Below are positions 8,327 through 18,299 of a DNA stretch of 64,000 bases, piece by piece. The position numbers were made by a program, and so were the translations under genes. Every line of letters begins with the position of its first letter. Within the stretch, counting starts at the first letter, position 1. The notes under the pieces are model-generated. The model was not told the DNA's origin. It saw only the letters and a program-made list of their open reading frames with translations, and made no database searches. Location of the stretch: the NCBI GenBank assembly GCA_019744975.1, contig JAIETP010000005.1, forward strand, positions 1-64,000. The letters run 5' to 3'. The DNA comes from Burkholderiales bacterium. Lineage in GTDB: Bacteria; Pseudomonadota; Gammaproteobacteria; Burkholderiales; SG8-41.

Positions 8327-9298
8327 TCACACCATATGCCACGGCCGCAGATAGGACAGCCGGTCGCTGGTCTGTACGATCAGGTGTTTGACCACCTTGT
8401 CGCGAACGATGTGCAGCGTGACGTCGCTGCCGGCACTGCTGGACCACAGGCTTTCGTAGAACTCGCTCTGGCTGCCGATGGAATCGCCGCCGATGCCGAG
8501 GATGATGTCCCCACGTTTCAGGCCGGACTGGTCGGCCGGCGAATCAGGCAGCACGCGCGTGACCACCAGATGCCCGTCAACCTGTTCGGTGTTCAGCCCC
8601 AGCCAGGGGCGCGCGGCGCCGCGGCGGCGGCCGTCACGCACCAGGTCGTCGAGCACATCCTTCAGCAGATTGATCGGCACGAACATGTTGCCGGGAAACG
8701 CGACGCCGGCATTGAGCGCATCGCTGACCCACAACGAAGCAATGCCGACCAGCCGGCCGTGGCCGTCGAACAGCGCTGCACCGCTGTGTTCATAACGCGG
8801 CGGCGCGGTGAACAGCGCGTCGTCGATCATGTATTCCCACCAGCCGATGAAGCGGCGCCGCGACACCAGCGCGGCACCGGTGACGCCGCCGGCGCCGGCA
8901 TGGCCGGCAACGACCAGACTTTGCAGTTCACCGAGATTGCTGGAGTCGCCGAGTTCCACCGGTGCGCAGGGCGGCGGCGGCGAAGCCCGCAACAAACCAA
9001 AACCGGTGGCATGGTCAAAACCGACGACACTGGCCGGATAAATCCTGTTGTCGCCGGTCATCACCAGTATTGATGCCGCTTCCAGCACCAGGTAACCGAT
9101 GGTCAGGATCAGGCCGTTGCTGTCAATGACGATGCCGGTGCCCTCGCGCTCGGCACCCAGCGTGTCCGCCGTGCGCGCGCCATCCACCGCGCGGATGGAG
9201 AGTTTGACCACCGCGTCGAGCGGCGGCGTGATCGGTCGCGGGATGCTGTTGGTGGCACGCCAGGCGGCGACGGATGCGGCGAACAGCGAAGCGGTCAT
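8327..9298 (-). CDS. HtrA/DegP-like protein with degenerate catalytic triad, PDZ domain
   Basis: A 323-residue protein with trypsin-like (S1C) and PDZ domains in HtrA order. Against the DegP pattern, the His motif TNNHV reads TIGYL (His replaced by Tyr69), the Asp motif reads ATGFGLL (Asp replaced by Gly99), and the Ser motif GNSGG reads EHSGA, with Ser172 kept. Proteolysis is therefore unlikely; a chaperone or binding role through the PDZ domain (about 230-310, PWLGL to VRD) is more plausible. A hydrophobic N-terminus (MTASLFAASVAAW) may be a weak signal. The ATG overlaps the greB stop (ATGA), so the two genes are co-translated. Confidence 0.8.
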   Translation of the reverse strand: MTASLFAASVAAWRATNSIPRPITPPLDAVVKLSIRAVDGARTADTLGAEREGTGIVIDSNGLILTIGYLVLEAASILVMTGDNRIYPASVVGFDHATGFGLLRASPPPPCAPVELGDSSNLGELQSLVVAGHAGAGGVTGAALVSRRRFIGWWEYMIDDALFTAPPRYEHSGAALFDGHGRLVGIASLWVSDALNAGVAFPGNMFVPINLLKDVLDDLVRDGRRRGAARPWLGLNTEQVDGHLVVTRVLPDSPADQSGLKRGDIILGIGGDSIGSQSEFYESLWSSSAGSDVTLHIVRDKVVKHLIVQTSDRLSYLRPWHMV

Positions 9299-9828
9299 GC
9301 GCCATCCGGTATTGTCGTTGTTACATACCGCACATCGGTGATTTCAATCTCTTCAACACCGCCCGGCGTCACCAGCTTCAAGCTGTCACCTGCGCGGCGT
9401 TTCAGCAGTGCTTTCGCAATCGGCGAAATCCAGCTGACATGGCCGCGCGCGGTATCGACCTCATCGACACCGACAATGGTCACCGTGTGCTCCCCGCCGC
9501 TGCCGTCGATGTAATCCACGGTGGCTCCAAAAAAAATCTGGTCAGTCTCGCCGCGCGTCGCGGGATCCACCACTTCGGGCTTATCCAGGCGTTTGTTCAG
9601 GTAGTGAATGCGGCGGTCGATTTCGCGCAGGCGTTTTTTGCCGTAGAGGTAATCGCCGTTCTCCGAACGGTCGCCGTTCGACGCCGCCCAGGACACCACT
9701 TTCACCAGTTCCGGACGCTCCACATCCAGCAAATGCAGCAACTCGCGCTTCAACCGGGCATAACCCTCGGGCGTCATGTAATTCGGCGCCGGGGCGGCAG
9801 GCGGTGGTGGCAGGGAGGTTTTGATCAT
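9295..9828 (-). CDS. greB: Transcription elongation factor GreB
   Basis: A 177-residue GreA/GreB-family factor that stimulates transcript cleavage in backtracked RNA polymerase. It has the N-terminal coiled-coil pattern (MTPEGYARLKRELLHLL to GDRSENGDYLYGKKRLREIDRRIHYL) and a C-terminal FKBP-like domain (FGATVDYID to GVEEIEITDVRY). The wording YLYGKKRLREIDRRI with KRLD favours GreB over GreA. A proline-rich N-terminal extension precedes the domain. The gene is coupled to the downstream HtrA-like gene. Confidence 0.9.
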   Translation of the reverse strand: MIKTSLPPPPAAPAPNYMTPEGYARLKRELLHLLDVERPELVKVVSWAASNGDRSENGDYLYGKKRLREIDRRIHYLNKRLDKPEVVDPATRGETDQIFFGATVDYIDGSGGEHTVTIVGVDEVDTARGHVSWISPIAKALLKRRAGDSLKLVTPGGVEEIEITDVRYVTTTIPDGA

Positions 9829-9964
9829 GGGAAGGGTGAGTTTAGCGAAAACGGCGGCGCCCGGCGGTGGCCAGGGCTTGCAGCCGGGCTTGCGGGCGAC
9901 ATTTCATAATGTAAAATCCCGTTGACTTCGATCTCACCCCACACACCACCGACACAAAACCCCC

Positions 9965-10735
9965 GTGGCCGCAAAAACCGTCAAACCTTCCATCCAGGTC
10001 ATCGAGCGCATGATGCAGCTGCTCGACGTGTTGTCACAGCACACGGTGCCGGCAACGCTGAAACAACTGGCGACAACCACCAAGCTGCATCCCTCCACCG
10101 CGCATCGCATCCTCGGCGTGATGGTCGACAACCGGCTGGTGGACCGCATCGAGCCGGGCACGTACCGGCTGGGCATCCGCCTGGTTGAACTCGGCAGCCT
10201 GGTGAAGTCGCGCATCAGCGTGCGCCAGGAAGCGCTGCCGCACATGCATGAGCTGCACCAGGCGCTGGGCGAAACCGTGAACCTGTCGGTGCGCCGCGAC
10301 GATGAGGTGGTCTATATCGAGCGCACCTCCGAGGGCAACACCATGATGCGCGTGGTGCAGATCATCGGCGCCCATGCACCGCTGCACATCACGGCGGTGG
10401 GCAAGATTTTTCTCGCCGCCGATACGCCGCAGCGTGTCGCCGAGTATGCCGCGCGCAGCGGCCTGCCCCGTTATACCGACAACACGCTGACCGACGCCAA
10501 AAAACTTGCCGCCGAACTCGAGGAAATCCGCAGGTGGCAATACGCCTTTGACAACGAGGAAGCCGAGCGCGGCGTGTGCTGCGTCGGCGCCGGCATCCAC
10601 AACGACGAAGGCCAGATCGTCGCCGGCCTGTCGGTGTCGGCGCCCACCGAACGCTTCCGCAAGACCTGGGCGGAAGCCGTGCGCCAGGCAGCGGAACGCA
10701 TTTCGCGTGCGATGGGTTACCAGGTGTCGCGCTGA
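9965..10735 (+). CDS. IclR-family transcriptional regulator
   Basis: A 256-residue IclR regulator. The N-terminal winged helix (IQVIERMMQLLDVLSQ to LHPSTAHRILGVMVDNRLVDR) is followed by an effector domain with family motifs such as HITAVGKIFLA and CCVGAGI. The start is GTG at 9965 in a weak context. It faces the exonuclease, TctC and aldolase genes on the same strand and could control the TctC-aldolase pair, but no operator is evident. An octamer tandem repeat follows its stop. Confidence 0.88.
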   Translation: MAAKTVKPSIQVIERMMQLLDVLSQHTVPATLKQLATTTKLHPSTAHRILGVMVDNRLVDRIEPGTYRLGIRLVELGSLVKSRISVRQEALPHMHELHQALGETVNLSVRRDDEVVYIERTSEGNTMMRVVQIIGAHAPLHITAVGKIFLAADTPQRVAEYAARSGLPRYTDNTLTDAKKLAAELEEIRRWQYAFDNEEAERGVCCVGAGIHNDEGQIVAGLSVSAPTERFRKTWAEAVRQAAERISRAMGYQVSR

Positions 10736-10739
10736 CCGC

Positions 10740-10795
10740 GTTCACCCGTTCACCCGTTCACCCGTTCACCCGTTCACCCGTTCACCCGTTCACGT
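10740..10795 (+). repeat. (TTCACCCG)n octamer tandem array
   Basis: About seven perfect copies of the 8-bp unit ttcacccg fill the spacer between the IclR stop and the exonuclease start. Related arrays occur near 20.2 kb and 39.7 kb. No ribosome-binding site separates the array from the next ATG. Confidence 0.95.
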
Positions 10796-10801
10796 AATTA
10801 G

Positions 10802-11380
10802 ATGTTTGACCGCCCCGTCGTTTTCCTCGACCTCGAAACCACCGGCGCCAAAGCCGGAGAAGACCGCATCACCGAAATCGGCCTGATCGAAGTCGATGGC
10901 GGTTATTTCGTCCGCGAATGGTCGACGCTGGTCAATCCCGGCATCCCCATCCCGCCGCTGATCCAGTCGCTGACCGGCATCAATGATGCGATGGTGGCCA
11001 CGGCGCCGTATTTCGGGGATATCGCACAGGAACTGCATGACGCCATCGCCGGCCGCATGCTGATCGCGCACAACGCGCGATTTGATTACGGTTTTCTCGA
11101 GCAGGAATTCAAACGCATCGACCAGGATTTTTCCGCTCCGGTGTTATGTACTGTCAGGCTGTCGCGCAAACTGTTCCCGCAACACGCCCGGCACAATCTG
11201 GACACATTAATCAGTCGCCACGACATCGACTGCGACGCCCGCCATCGCGCGCTGGGTGATGCGCGTGTGTTGTGGCAGCTGGCGCAGCAATGGCGGGTCG
11301 ACCCCGGAGAAGCCGCCGTGCTCGAAGCCACGGCAAAGCTGATAAAAACAACGGCCGCAGTCGTCGAGCCTGCGGCATAA
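10802..11380 (+). CDS. DnaQ-like 3'-5' exonuclease (DEDDh)
   Basis: A 192-residue exonuclease domain of the DNA polymerase III epsilon type. The acidic set is visible: Asp10 and Glu12 (FLDLETTG), Asp95 (HNARFDYGFL), His148 and Asp153 (RHRALGDA). In many betaproteobacteria a very similar domain is the N-terminal half of a longer protein fused to a UvrC-type nuclease (family knowledge). Here it ends after about 190 residues, with a short Ala-rich tail and no GIY-YIG domain following. The ATG lies nine bases after the octamer array with no clear Shine-Dalgarno sequence, so translation may be weak or array-dependent. Confidence 0.87.
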   Translation: MFDRPVVFLDLETTGAKAGEDRITEIGLIEVDGGYFVREWSTLVNPGIPIPPLIQSLTGINDAMVATAPYFGDIAQELHDAIAGRMLIAHNARFDYGFLEQEFKRIDQDFSAPVLCTVRLSRKLFPQHARHNLDTLISRHDIDCDARHRALGDARVLWQLAQQWRVDPGEAAVLEATAKLIKTTAAVVEPAA

Positions 11381-11423
11381 TTGTCCTGAAATCCAAAATC
11401 AACAAAATCCGGAGGAGAATGTC

Positions 11424-12392
11424 ATGACGCATCACCTGCAGAAAATTGCCGTCGCCACACTGTTCGCGCTGTGCCCGCTCGCAGCCACTGCACAGCAATA
11501 TCCGGTCAAGCCCGTGCGTTTCATCATCCCGTTCCCGCCGGGCGGCCCGACCGACATCATGGGCCGCATTGCGGCCGACATCCTGGCCAAGTCCACCGGC
11601 CAGCAGTTCATCGCCGACAACCGCGGCGGCGCCGGCGGCAACATCGGCGCCGATCTCTGCGCCAAGGCGCCCGCCGACGGTTACACCATCTGCATGATCA
11701 CCGCGGCACAGGGTGTGTCACCAGCGATCTACAAAAAAATGTCCTATGACCCGGTGAAGGATCTCGCGACGGTCACGCTGATGGCCAATCTGCCCAGCCT
11801 GCTCACCGTGCATCCCGCCCTGCCGGCGAAAAACGTCAAGGAACTGCTGACCATCGCCAAGGCCAAACCCGACGCACTGACCTATGCCTCCACCGGCAAC
11901 GGCAGCAGCCCGCACATGCTGATGGAAATGCTCAAGTTCTATACCGGCGCGAAGATGGTGCATGTGCCGTACAAGGGCCAGGCGCCGGCGGTGGTCGACC
12001 AGATCTCCGGCCAGGTCCAGCTCGCCTTCAACACCGCGATCGGTGTCATGCCCCATGTCGGCAGCGGCCGGCTGAAGGCTATTGCGGTTTCATCGAAGGA
12101 GCGTTTCCCGCCGATGCCCGATCTGCAGACCGTGGAAGAAGGCGGCGTCAAGGATTTCGACGGCGGCTCCTGGCAGGGCGTGGGTGCACCCGCCAACACG
12201 CCACCGGACATCATCCGCCGCCTCAACACCATCTTGGTCACCGAGCTCAAAACTCCGGCGATGCGCGAGCAGATGATCAAACGCGGTGCGCTGGTTTCGG
12301 CCAATACGCCCGAGGAATTTTCGGCGTTCCTGAAAGCCGAAATCGCGAAGTGGACCAAGATCGCCAAGGCTGCCAAGATCAGCATCGACTAG
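11424..12392 (+). CDS. TctC/Bug-family tripartite tricarboxylate transporter receptor
   Basis: A 322-residue periplasmic solute-binding protein. A signal peptide (MTHHLQKIAVATLFALCPLAATA|QQYP) precedes the Bug pattern: KPVRFIIPFPPGGPTDIMGR, then GAGGNIGAD and LTYASTGNGSSPHM. These receptors bind carboxylates. The TctA and TctB membrane partners are absent here, as is common in Burkholderiales. A good GGAGGA site lies upstream. The class II aldolase gene starts 14 bases after its stop, suggesting a two-gene catabolic unit. Confidence 0.93.
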   Translation: MTHHLQKIAVATLFALCPLAATAQQYPVKPVRFIIPFPPGGPTDIMGRIAADILAKSTGQQFIADNRGGAGGNIGADLCAKAPADGYTICMITAAQGVSPAIYKKMSYDPVKDLATVTLMANLPSLLTVHPALPAKNVKELLTIAKAKPDALTYASTGNGSSPHMLMEMLKFYTGAKMVHVPYKGQAPAVVDQISGQVQLAFNTAIGVMPHVGSGRLKAIAVSSKERFPPMPDLQTVEEGGVKDFDGGSWQGVGAPANTPPDIIRRLNTILVTELKTPAMREQMIKRGALVSANTPEEFSAFLKAEIAKWTKIAKAAKISID

Positions 12393-12405
12393 GAGTCGTG
12401 ACCGC

Positions 12406-13146
12406 ATGGCGAAAAAAGCCTCCCCCGAACAGCAGGCACGCATCGACCTCGCCTGCGCGCTGCGCAGCGCATCGCGGATGGGGCTGGGTGAAGGCATCTG
12501 CAATCACTTCAGCGCCGAAGTGCCCGGCCATGCCGGGCACATCCTGATCAAAACGCAGGGCCTGCACTGGTCGGAAGTGACCCCCGCGGATCTGGTCACT
12601 GTCGATGCGCAGGGTCGCAAGGTCGCGGGCAAACACGAAGTGGAACCGACGGCGTTTTTCATCCACGGCGCGGCACACCGCAGCAAGCCCGATGCCAAGT
12701 GCGTACTGCATACGCATATGCCGTTTGCGACTTCTCTGACGGTGGTGCACGGCGGCCGTGTCGAACCGGCCAGCCAGGTCGCGCTGAAGTTTTACGGCCG
12801 CACCGCCTACGACGAAAACTACAATGGTCTCGCGCTGGATGCGGCGGAAGGTGCGCGCATCGTCGCCGGTTTGAAAAACGCCGACATATTGTTCCTCGCC
12901 AACCACGGCATCATTGTCACCGGCCCGGCGATCGATGTCGCCTTCGACGACCTCTATTACCTGGAACGCGCCTGCATGCTGCAGGTGCTGGGCATGGGTA
13001 CCGGCAAGCCCTTGAAGATGGTGCCGGAAGCCATCGCGCGCAGCACTGCCGCGCAGATGACCGACGACACCCAGGCACGGCTGCATTTCATTGCGCTGAA
13101 ACGCCTGCTGGATCGCGATGAGCCGGGTTGGTCGAAACTCAGCTAA
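12406..13146 (+). CDS. Class II aldolase/adducin family protein
   Basis: A 246-residue zinc-dependent class II aldolase. The metal-binding His pair is in HTHMPFATSL and a third His in LFLANHGIIVTG. The N-terminus has the family glycine-rich start (SRMGLGEGICNHFSAEVPG). The length suits family members that act on hydroxy acids or short sugar-acid phosphates. Its substrate may be the ligand of the adjacent TctC receptor (inference from spacing). Confidence 0.88.
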   Translation: MAKKASPEQQARIDLACALRSASRMGLGEGICNHFSAEVPGHAGHILIKTQGLHWSEVTPADLVTVDAQGRKVAGKHEVEPTAFFIHGAAHRSKPDAKCVLHTHMPFATSLTVVHGGRVEPASQVALKFYGRTAYDENYNGLALDAAEGARIVAGLKNADILFLANHGIIVTGPAIDVAFDDLYYLERACMLQVLGMGTGKPLKMVPEAIARSTAAQMTDDTQARLHFIALKRLLDRDEPGWSKLS

Positions 13147-13182
13147 ACCCTTAGGGCAAGCCAACAAACATTTCAAATACCC

Positions 13183-13266
13183 CCGTCACTCCGGCGCAAG
13201 CCGGAGTCCAGGATGTTTGCTTGAAAAATCAAGGTCGCTGGATTCCGGCTTGCGCCGGAATGACGA
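13183..13266. repeat. Palindromic intergenic repeat (CCGGCGCAAGCCGG type)
   Basis: Arms at 13183-13211 and 13238-13265 are imperfect reverse complements. Each contains ccggcgcaagccgg or its complement with flanking gtcattcc-like ends. Repeats of this type are widespread in proteobacterial intergenic DNA. It sits after the aldolase stop and may act as a transcript end or mRNA stabiliser. Confidence 0.8.
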
Positions 13267-13276
13267 TAGATGGATG

Positions 13277-13510
13277 TTAGTGGTAAACCACCGGCACGTT
13301 CAGAAGCACGCTGAAGTTGTCGAGGAATTCATCGACGCTTTCCGTTGAGGCGTCATCGCCGACCGCGGCATTCAGGGCGTTGGCAAATTTTTCCGCAACG
13401 TCACCCTGAAAATAGGTGCCGCGCGAGCTGCGCTTGTCCACCAGCTCCAGGCCCTGCTGGCCGGGATATTCGGCAACGTAATACTGCTCACTGTTGTAAA
13501 CGATGCGCAT
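13277..13510 (-). CDS. DUF3567 family protein
   Basis: A 77-residue protein matching the small betaproteobacterial DUF3567 family. It starts MRIVYNSEQYYV, has the central YELVDK-like motif (LELVDKRSSRGTYFQGDVAEKF) and ends with the VPVVYH tail. Function is unknown. A GAAAGGA site lies before the ATG. Confidence 0.8.
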   Translation of the reverse strand: MRIVYNSEQYYVAEYPGQQGLELVDKRSSRGTYFQGDVAEKFANALNAAVGDDASTESVDEFLDNFSVLLNVPVVYH

Positions 13511-13526
13511 GGCGGCTTCCTTTCGT

Positions 13527-13549
13527 GATAAGTCATTGATTCTTATCGG
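13527..13549 (+). repeat. AT-rich patch, degenerate copy 3
   Basis: gataagtcattgattcttat resembles the recurrent core in outline (TAAGT, TTGATT, TTAT) and lies just upstream of the DUF3567 gene. Membership is uncertain. Confidence 0.35.
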
Positions 13550-13564
13550 AAAATTATAAAAAAC

Positions 13565-13589
13565 TCCAATAAAAACAATAGCTTGTAAA
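13565..13589 (-). repeat. AT-rich patch, copy 4
   Basis: The minus strand reads aagctattgtttttattgga. It lies about 55 bases beyond the DMT transporter stop, in the same sense. Confidence 0.7.
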
Positions 13590-13644
13590 CGATATGGGGG
13601 AGCTGTCGGCTTTTACAAGAGAGAGAGCGCGCGCGGGCAATGCG

Positions 13645-14541
13645 TCAGGATCCCCGCGGCCGTGACTGGCTGAACGCGAGGCCGGCGAGGATCAGAGCAA
13701 GCCCCAAATAGGCATTGGCCTGCGGTGCCTCGCCCAGCACCAGCAATCCCAGCATCACCGCAACGCCGGGGCTCAGGTAATTCACCAGCGACATGAAGGA
13801 CGGGCCGGCGGAGCGGATCAGCATGAAGTACAGAACGGTGGCAATCGCCGTCGGCGCAACCCCCAGCCAGACCACCGCAGCCACGGACGATGCTGCCGGC
13901 GCAATCAGCCACGGCCGGTCCAGCCACAAGGCCACCGGTACGACAATGACCGCGGCGATCAGCAGCGTTGCCGCTGCCGACACCAGCACATCACCCTTGA
14001 TGATCAGCCGCGTCAGCACGCTTTGCAGCGCGTAACACAGGGCGCCGCCGAGCACCGCCAGCTGCGACACGATGCGCAAGACATCACCACCAACACCCGC
14101 CAGCGCGGCAGGCCCCATCAGCAGCACGATGCCCAAAAAACCGATCGCGAAACCGGTCGTACGCCGCCGTGTCAGGTGTTCGCCGGCAATCAGAAAATGC
14201 GCGAGTGCAATCGTCGCCAGCGGCATCATCGCCATCAGGATGCCGGCCAGCGCACTTTCGACCACCTGCTGTCCCCAGGTGATCAGATAAAACGGCACGG
14301 CGTTGCCGACAATCGCTATAACGACATAAGGCAGCCACGCCTTCCCCGGCGGCGGCAGGCGTTTGCCCATCAGGTAGACAATGCTGATCAGCACCACCGC
14401 TGCAACCCCGACGCGCCCGGCGACCACGGTCAGCGGGGGCAGTGTAGCCACCGCGATGCTGTTGAACATGAAGGAAGAGCCCCACATGGCGACCAGCGCA
14501 AGCAGCAGCGCCCAGTCGCGCGGGGTGCGCTGGTTTGACAT
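13645..14541 (-). CDS. DMT-superfamily (EamA) transporter
   Basis: A 298-residue inner-membrane protein with ten predicted transmembrane helices arranged as two EamA halves. The first begins WALLLALVAMWGSSFMFNSIA; the second begins after GGDVLRIVSQ. The pattern is that of drug/metabolite exporters of the RhaT/EamA type. The substrate cannot be told from sequence. It is transcribed divergently from purB, and an AT-rich patch lies beyond its stop. Confidence 0.9.
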   Translation of the reverse strand: MSNQRTPRDWALLLALVAMWGSSFMFNSIAVATLPPLTVVAGRVGVAAVVLISIVYLMGKRLPPPGKAWLPYVVIAIVGNAVPFYLITWGQQVVESALAGILMAMMPLATIALAHFLIAGEHLTRRRTTGFAIGFLGIVLLMGPAALAGVGGDVLRIVSQLAVLGGALCYALQSVLTRLIIKGDVLVSAAATLLIAAVIVVPVALWLDRPWLIAPAASSVAAVVWLGVAPTAIATVLYFMLIRSAGPSFMSLVNYLSPGVAVMLGLLVLGEAPQANAYLGLALILAGLAFSQSRPRGS

Positions 14542-14641
14542 CGGGTATGCAGCCGCGCCAGGGGTGCGGCCGGTTTTTTATGGGTAGCGGGAAGCATACA
14601 CGATGCACCCAATACGACAGCTCATGCAGACCACATGATAA

Positions 14642-16078
<1,437 letters not shown>

Positions 16079-16117
16079 GTCAGCGCATCTGACAGAGCTC
16101 TCGCAGAGAGAATTCTT

Positions 16118-16147
16118 GTAAGTATTTGATTTTATTATTTATTTTGT
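16118..16147 (+). repeat. AT-rich patch, copy 5
   Basis: gtaagtatttgattttatta followed by tttattttg. It lies 40 bases after the purB stop and runs into the last codons of the convergent thioesterase gene, supplying its stop codon. Confidence 0.8.
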
Positions 16148-16665
16148 TCTGCGCGTTTGTTTGCCGAAAACGCCGCCCAACGCTGCAAGGCCTCCGACAT
16201 CGGCGGTGGCGCCTCCGTATACCCAATCGCCTGCAACAGATCCGTGTTCGGCACCCGCGCACCACGCGCAAGGAACACCCCCTTCACATAAGCGTGCGCG
16301 CACAACTCGCCGTCATGTTCGAACAATTGCTCCAGATAAACGTATTTGTCGTCCCAGGTCAGCAGCCGCGTCACCAGGTCAAACCGCGCGAACGGTTTCA
16401 GTGAACGGATGTAAGTGATTTCGGCGGCGGCCAGCACCGGCATCCAGCGCCGGCGCAGCGCCTCGCGCAACAGCCCCGATTGCGCGGTCAGATGCACACG
16501 GCCGAGATCCATGAACGTCAGGTAACGCCCGTTGTTCATGTGCAGGTTCAAGTCGCAGTCGTTGGGCCAGACGCAGAACGCGACGCGGGATTCCTCGAAC
16601 AGGCCGCGCCGCTGCAGGCTGCGCAAGCGCCACAGCAGCCACAGCAGGCGTAGATAAAGATTCAT
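16135..16665 (-). CDS. Acyl-CoA thioesterase-like hotdog protein
   Basis: A 176-residue 4HBT-like protein. An N-terminal amphipathic or membrane-proximal segment (LYLRLLWLLWRLRSLQRRG) precedes the hotdog core, with the pattern WPNDCDLNLHMNNGRYLTFMDLGR, close to FadM/THEM6-like thioesterases. It probably hydrolyses acyl-CoA, but the substrate is unknown. The stop and last residue (EQNK) lie in AT-rich patch 5, so the tail may be altered relative to relatives. It lies three bases downstream of the DedA gene. Confidence 0.8.
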   Translation of the reverse strand: MNLYLRLLWLLWRLRSLQRRGLFEESRVAFCVWPNDCDLNLHMNNGRYLTFMDLGRVHLTAQSGLLREALRRRWMPVLAAAEITYIRSLKPFARFDLVTRLLTWDDKYVYLEQLFEHDGELCAHAYVKGVFLARGARVPNTDLLQAIGYTEAPPPMSEALQRWAAFSANKRAEQNK

Positions 16666-16668
16666 ACC

Positions 16669-17310
16669 TCAGTCTGTGCGGTTGCGATGACGCAGGTATT
16701 CCACAACGCCGGGCAGGATCGACAGGATGATGATGGTGATGATCACCAGCGTCAGGTTGTCCTTGATCACCGGGATGTTGCCGAAAAAATATCCGGCGTA
16801 ACCCAGCGACACCACCCACAATACGGCGCCGCTGATGTTGTACAGCGCAAAGCGCGGGTAAGGCATGCTCGCCGCACCCGCGACAAACGGCGCATAGGTG
16901 CGGATGATGGGCACGAAACGGGCGATGATGATGGTCTTGCCGCCATGACGCTCATAGAACGCATGGGCCCGCTCCAGGTGTTTGGGATTCAACCAGCGCG
17001 AATTCCTGTCCTTCAGCACCCGCGGCCCGATGTAATGGCCGATACCGTAATTGACGGCATCGCCGAGGATCGCCGCGATGATCAGCAGCACCACCAGCAG
17101 GTGGATGTTCATGCCGCCGGCTGCTGCAATGGCGCCGGCGACGAACAGCAGCGAGTCACCGGGCAGGAACGGCGTCACCACCAGCCCGGTCTCGCAGAAC
17201 ACGATCAGGAACAGGATCAGGTAAACCCAGGCGCCGTAACTGGCGACCAGCGCCTGCAGGTGGTCGTCGAGGTGGAGGACGACGTCGATGAACAGCGTGA
17301 GCAGTTCCAC
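16669..17310 (-). CDS. DedA family membrane protein
   Basis: A 213-residue inner-membrane protein of the DedA/VTT (SNARE-associated) family, implicated in lipid scrambling and envelope homeostasis. Family hallmarks are [32 protein letters not shown] and the charged [24 protein letters not shown]. About five hydrophobic segments are present. It follows secF by 14 bases on the same strand and is probably part of that transcript. Confidence 0.93.
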   Translation of the reverse strand: MELLTLFIDVVLHLDDHLQALVASYGAWVYLILFLIVFCETGLVVTPFLPGDSLLFVAGAIAAAGGMNIHLLVVLLIIAAILGDAVNYGIGHYIGPRVLKDRNSRWLNPKHLERAHAFYERHGGKTIIIARFVPIIRTYAPFVAGAASMPYPRFALYNISGAVLWVVSLGYAGYFFGNIPVIKDNLTLVIITIIILSILPGVVEYLRHRNRTD

Positions 17311-17324
17311 TGAGGCCGTCGTGC

Positions 17325-18272
17325 CTAGACCACGGCCCCGTCATCGCCCGGCTTGGCCACAACCTCCGGCTTGACCAGATCGTCGCGCTTCAAACCCATC
17401 CACATCAGCAGCGGACTGCCGACCAGCACCGAGGAATAGATACCAAACATGATCCCGATGGTCAGCGCCAGCGCGAAATAATAAAGCGTCTCGCCGCCGA
17501 ATATCAGCATCGAGCACACCATCAGCTGGGTTGAACCGTGGGTGATGATGGTGCGCGACATGGTCGAGGTGATCGCCGCGTCGATGACCTGCGGCACCGC
17601 CATGTTGCGGAACTGGCGGCTGCGGAAATTTTCGCGTATCCGGTCCATCACCACCACCGACTCGTTGACCGAGTAGCCGAGGATGGCCAATATCGCCGCC
17701 AGCACCGGCAGCGAAAACTCCCAGTTGAACAGCGAGAAGCAGCCGAGGATGATCACCACGTCATGCAGGTTGGCGATGATCGCCGACACGCCGAACTTCC
17801 ATTCAAAGCGCAGCGCCAGATAACCCACGATTCCGAGCGACACGAACAGCAGCGCCAGTGCGCCGCTTTCCAGCAGTTCCTTGCCGACCTGCGGGCCGAC
17901 AAATTCAACCCGCTGCAACTGAACCGCGGCATCCAGCTGCTTCAGTTCAACCATCACCGTTTCCGAAACCTTGGCACTGGTCAGGCCTTCCTTGACCGGC
18001 AGGCGGATCAGCACGTCGCGCGCCGTGCCGAAATTCTGCACGCTGGGTTCCGAAAAGCCGATTTTGACCATGCGCTCGCGGATCTGATTGAGGTCCGGCG
18101 GTTGCTGGTAAGTGACTTCGATCACCGTGCCGCCGGTGAAATCGACACCGAGGTGCAAACCCTTGGTCGCCAGCGAACCCACCGCGATCAGGAACGTGAT
18201 CAGGGAGATCACGTTGAAGATCCGCGCGTAACGCATGAACGGGATGTCGCGCTTGATTCTGAAAAATTCCAT
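17325..18272 (-). CDS. secF: Protein translocase subunit SecF
   Basis: A 315-residue SecF. TM1 begins with [21 protein letters not shown], followed by the periplasmic segment with [14 protein letters not shown], and a cluster of five C-terminal helices including [21 protein letters not shown]. With SecD and YajC it uses the proton gradient to pull preproteins through SecYEG. It lies 27 bases after secD. Confidence 0.97.
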   Translation of the reverse strand: MEFFRIKRDIPFMRYARIFNVISLITFLIAVGSLATKGLHLGVDFTGGTVIEVTYQQPPDLNQIRERMVKIGFSEPSVQNFGTARDVLIRLPVKEGLTSAKVSETVMVELKQLDAAVQLQRVEFVGPQVGKELLESGALALLFVSLGIVGYLALRFEWKFGVSAIIANLHDVVIILGCFSLFNWEFSLPVLAAILAILGYSVNESVVVMDRIRENFRSRQFRNMAVPQVIDAAITSTMSRTIITHGSTQLMVCSMLIFGGETLYYFALALTIGIMFGIYSSVLVGSPLLMWMGLKRDDLVKPEVVAKPGDDGAVV

Positions 18273-18299
18273 GTCTTATTTTCTCCGGCCTGATCCAGC

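Noticed and set aside
10740-10795. CRISPR-like array
   Set aside because: Units are 8 bp without spacers; no cas genes in the window.
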